From contig CAMPIU010000175.1 of assembly GCA_946886545.1 (NCBI GenBank), positions 1 through 6,569 on the forward strand: a DNA stretch of 6,569 nt, written 5' to 3'. The notes below the pieces were generated by a model. It did no database searches and was not told where the DNA came from. It saw only the letters and a list, made by a program, of their open reading frames with translations. This document shows, piece after piece, positions 5,900 to 6,569 of the stretch. The stretch is from an uncultured Flavobacteriales bacterium (GTDB taxonomy: Bacteria > Bacteroidota > Bacteroidia > Flavobacteriales > Crocinitomicaceae). How positions within the stretch are numbered: the stretch's first letter is position 1; each line of letters starts with the position of its first letter. Both the position numbers and the translations under genes were made by a program.

Positions 5900-5908
5900 C
5901 TATCGGAA
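5891..5908. repeat. Perfect 18-bp palindrome TTCCGATAGCTATCGGAA, containing a stop codon
   Basis: The sequence is self-complementary and can fold as a 7-bp stem with an AGCU loop. It carries the TAG stop (5897-5899) of the SRPBCC gene and ends 16 bases before the lipoprotein ATG. It is a variant of the palindrome at 3382-3399. Position 2 (T for C) is matched by position 17 (A for G), and the central AT is replaced by GC, so symmetry is kept. No T-run follows, so it is a weak candidate for a terminator. Confidence 0.8.
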
Positions 5909-5924
5909 TGAAAAGTTGATTAAC

Positions 5925-6569
5925 ATGATTCTGTCAAAACTAAACATATTCCTGCCAGCGTTTCTAATCTTCTGGCTTTCCGGTTGCAGCAATCCTGCTC
6001 CGAAAGAGAAAAGCCATGAATCGATCAAAGATCAGGATACCATTCAGGTAAAATCTGAAGATCCAAATCATTTTGAAGTGGATAGCACCGGTTTTCCGAT
6101 CAACATTTTGACCACCGGCATGTTTCACAACGACGAAATATGGAATAATGCAGGCAGCATGAAATGGATTGGCTTGTTCAAAGGTGCAGACGGATATTAT
6201 CTCAGAAACACCAAAGTGACCAGCGTCCCTGTTCATGATCCTGTTCTTGATGAAAATGAATCCATCATGACCGGATGGGAAGTCTCAACATCGGGGAAAG
6301 ACACCTCAATTCTTTTAATGCAGGCTCTGCCCTACCTGGCCCAGCGAAAAATCACAGCGGTAAAACTATCAAAGACAGAAATTTATCCTGGTGAAAAAGT
6401 TTCTTTCAACTACCTTGGAATTGAGTATGAACTTTTTGCAACAGGCGATAAAGAAAAAGAAAACCCTGACAGTGACTGGTACATCGTTTCAAATTACAAA
6501 CTTTATCTCAGTGCAAAAATTGATGGCAAACGAATTAAAACATTGCTTACAAGTCACAAAATGTTTGAC
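5925..6569 (+). CDS. Uncharacterised lipoprotein, N-terminal 215 codons (3' end outside window)
   Basis: The frame is open from the ATG at 5925 to the last base (215 codons) with no stop, so the gene is partial. Residues 1-21 (MILSKLNIFLPAFLIFWLSGC) form a lipoprotein signal peptide with the lipobox LSGC; C21 would be lipidated. A charged linker follows (PKEKSHESIKDQDTIQVKSED, near 25-46). It leads into a globular region with several tryptophans (IWNN, MKWIGLF, GWEVST, DWYIV) and the segment KTEIYPGEKVSFNYLGIEYELFATG, which looks beta-rich. I do not recognise a named domain and assign no function. The upstream ATG at 5909 reaches a stop after three codons and is not the start. It lies 25 bases after the SRPBCC gene on the same strand, so co-transcription is likely. 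The S at position +2 does not suggest inner-membrane retention; the outer membrane is the default guess. Confidence 0.8.
   Translation, partial: MILSKLNIFLPAFLIFWLSGCSNPAPKEKSHESIKDQDTIQVKSEDPNHFEVDSTGFPINILTTGMFHNDEIWNNAGSMKWIGLFKGADGYYLRNTKVTSVPVHDPVLDENESIMTGWEVSTSGKDTSILLMQALPYLAQRKITAVKLSKTEIYPGEKVSFNYLGIEYELFATGDKEKENPDSDWYIVSNYKLYLSAKIDGKRIKTLLTSHKMFD

Noticed and set aside
5909..5920. ATG at 5909 as the lipoprotein start or as a tiny peptide gene
   Set aside because: It reads Met-Lys-Ser-stop; the ATG at 5925 gives a complete lipoprotein signal.
5964..6236. Minus-strand open frame of 90 codons within the lipoprotein gene
   Set aside because: It is antisense to a continuous frame beginning with a proper lipobox.

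Overview
The window looks like chromosomal DNA from a member of the Bacteroidota, most likely the order Flavobacteriales. A Fluviicola/Crocinitomicaceae-type genome is my guess, with low confidence. The pointers are an AT-leaning composition (judged by eye), genes without clear Shine-Dalgarno sequences, promoter-like TAnnTTTG boxes, recF next to a short DUF721/DciA gene, panB next to an RluA-family gene, and a 'two-component regulator propeller' protein. I could not run a search, so the organism call is inference.

Positions 1-4888 are all transcribed leftward, in two blocks. The upstream block is recF (4888-3794) and dciA (3797-3486), joined by an ATGA stop/start overlap. RecF loads recombinase at gaps, and DciA assists the replicative helicase, so this is a DNA replication and repair pair. 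A 140-bp gap follows (3346-3485). It holds a 19-bp-arm inverted repeat, a perfect 18-bp palindrome and a good -7 promoter box. The downstream block is panB (3345-2530, pantothenate/CoA synthesis), an RluA-type pseudouridine synthase (2526-1819), and the first 607 codons of a secreted propeller sensor (1822-1, running off the left edge). The last two genes also overlap by ATGA. These three look like one transcript of functionally unrelated genes.

Positions 4889-4959 are a compact divergent promoter region containing a 7-bp tandem repeat. Rightward from it run three probably co-transcribed genes. They are an exported NTF2-like/DUF4440 protein (4960-5448), an AHSA1/SRPBCC lipid-binding-fold protein overlapping it by 17 bp (5432-5899), and an uncharacterised lipoprotein that runs off the right edge (5925-6569). 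The stop codon of the SRPBCC gene lies inside a second 18-bp palindrome that is a compensated variant of the one upstream of panB.

I see no mobile element, CRISPR array, tRNA or rRNA, and no clear new biological system. The genes are mostly ordinary. The parts worth a second look are the short palindromes and repeats in the intergenic DNA, the promoter architecture around recF, and the two partial genes at the edges. No stretch longer than 300 bases lacks a gene.
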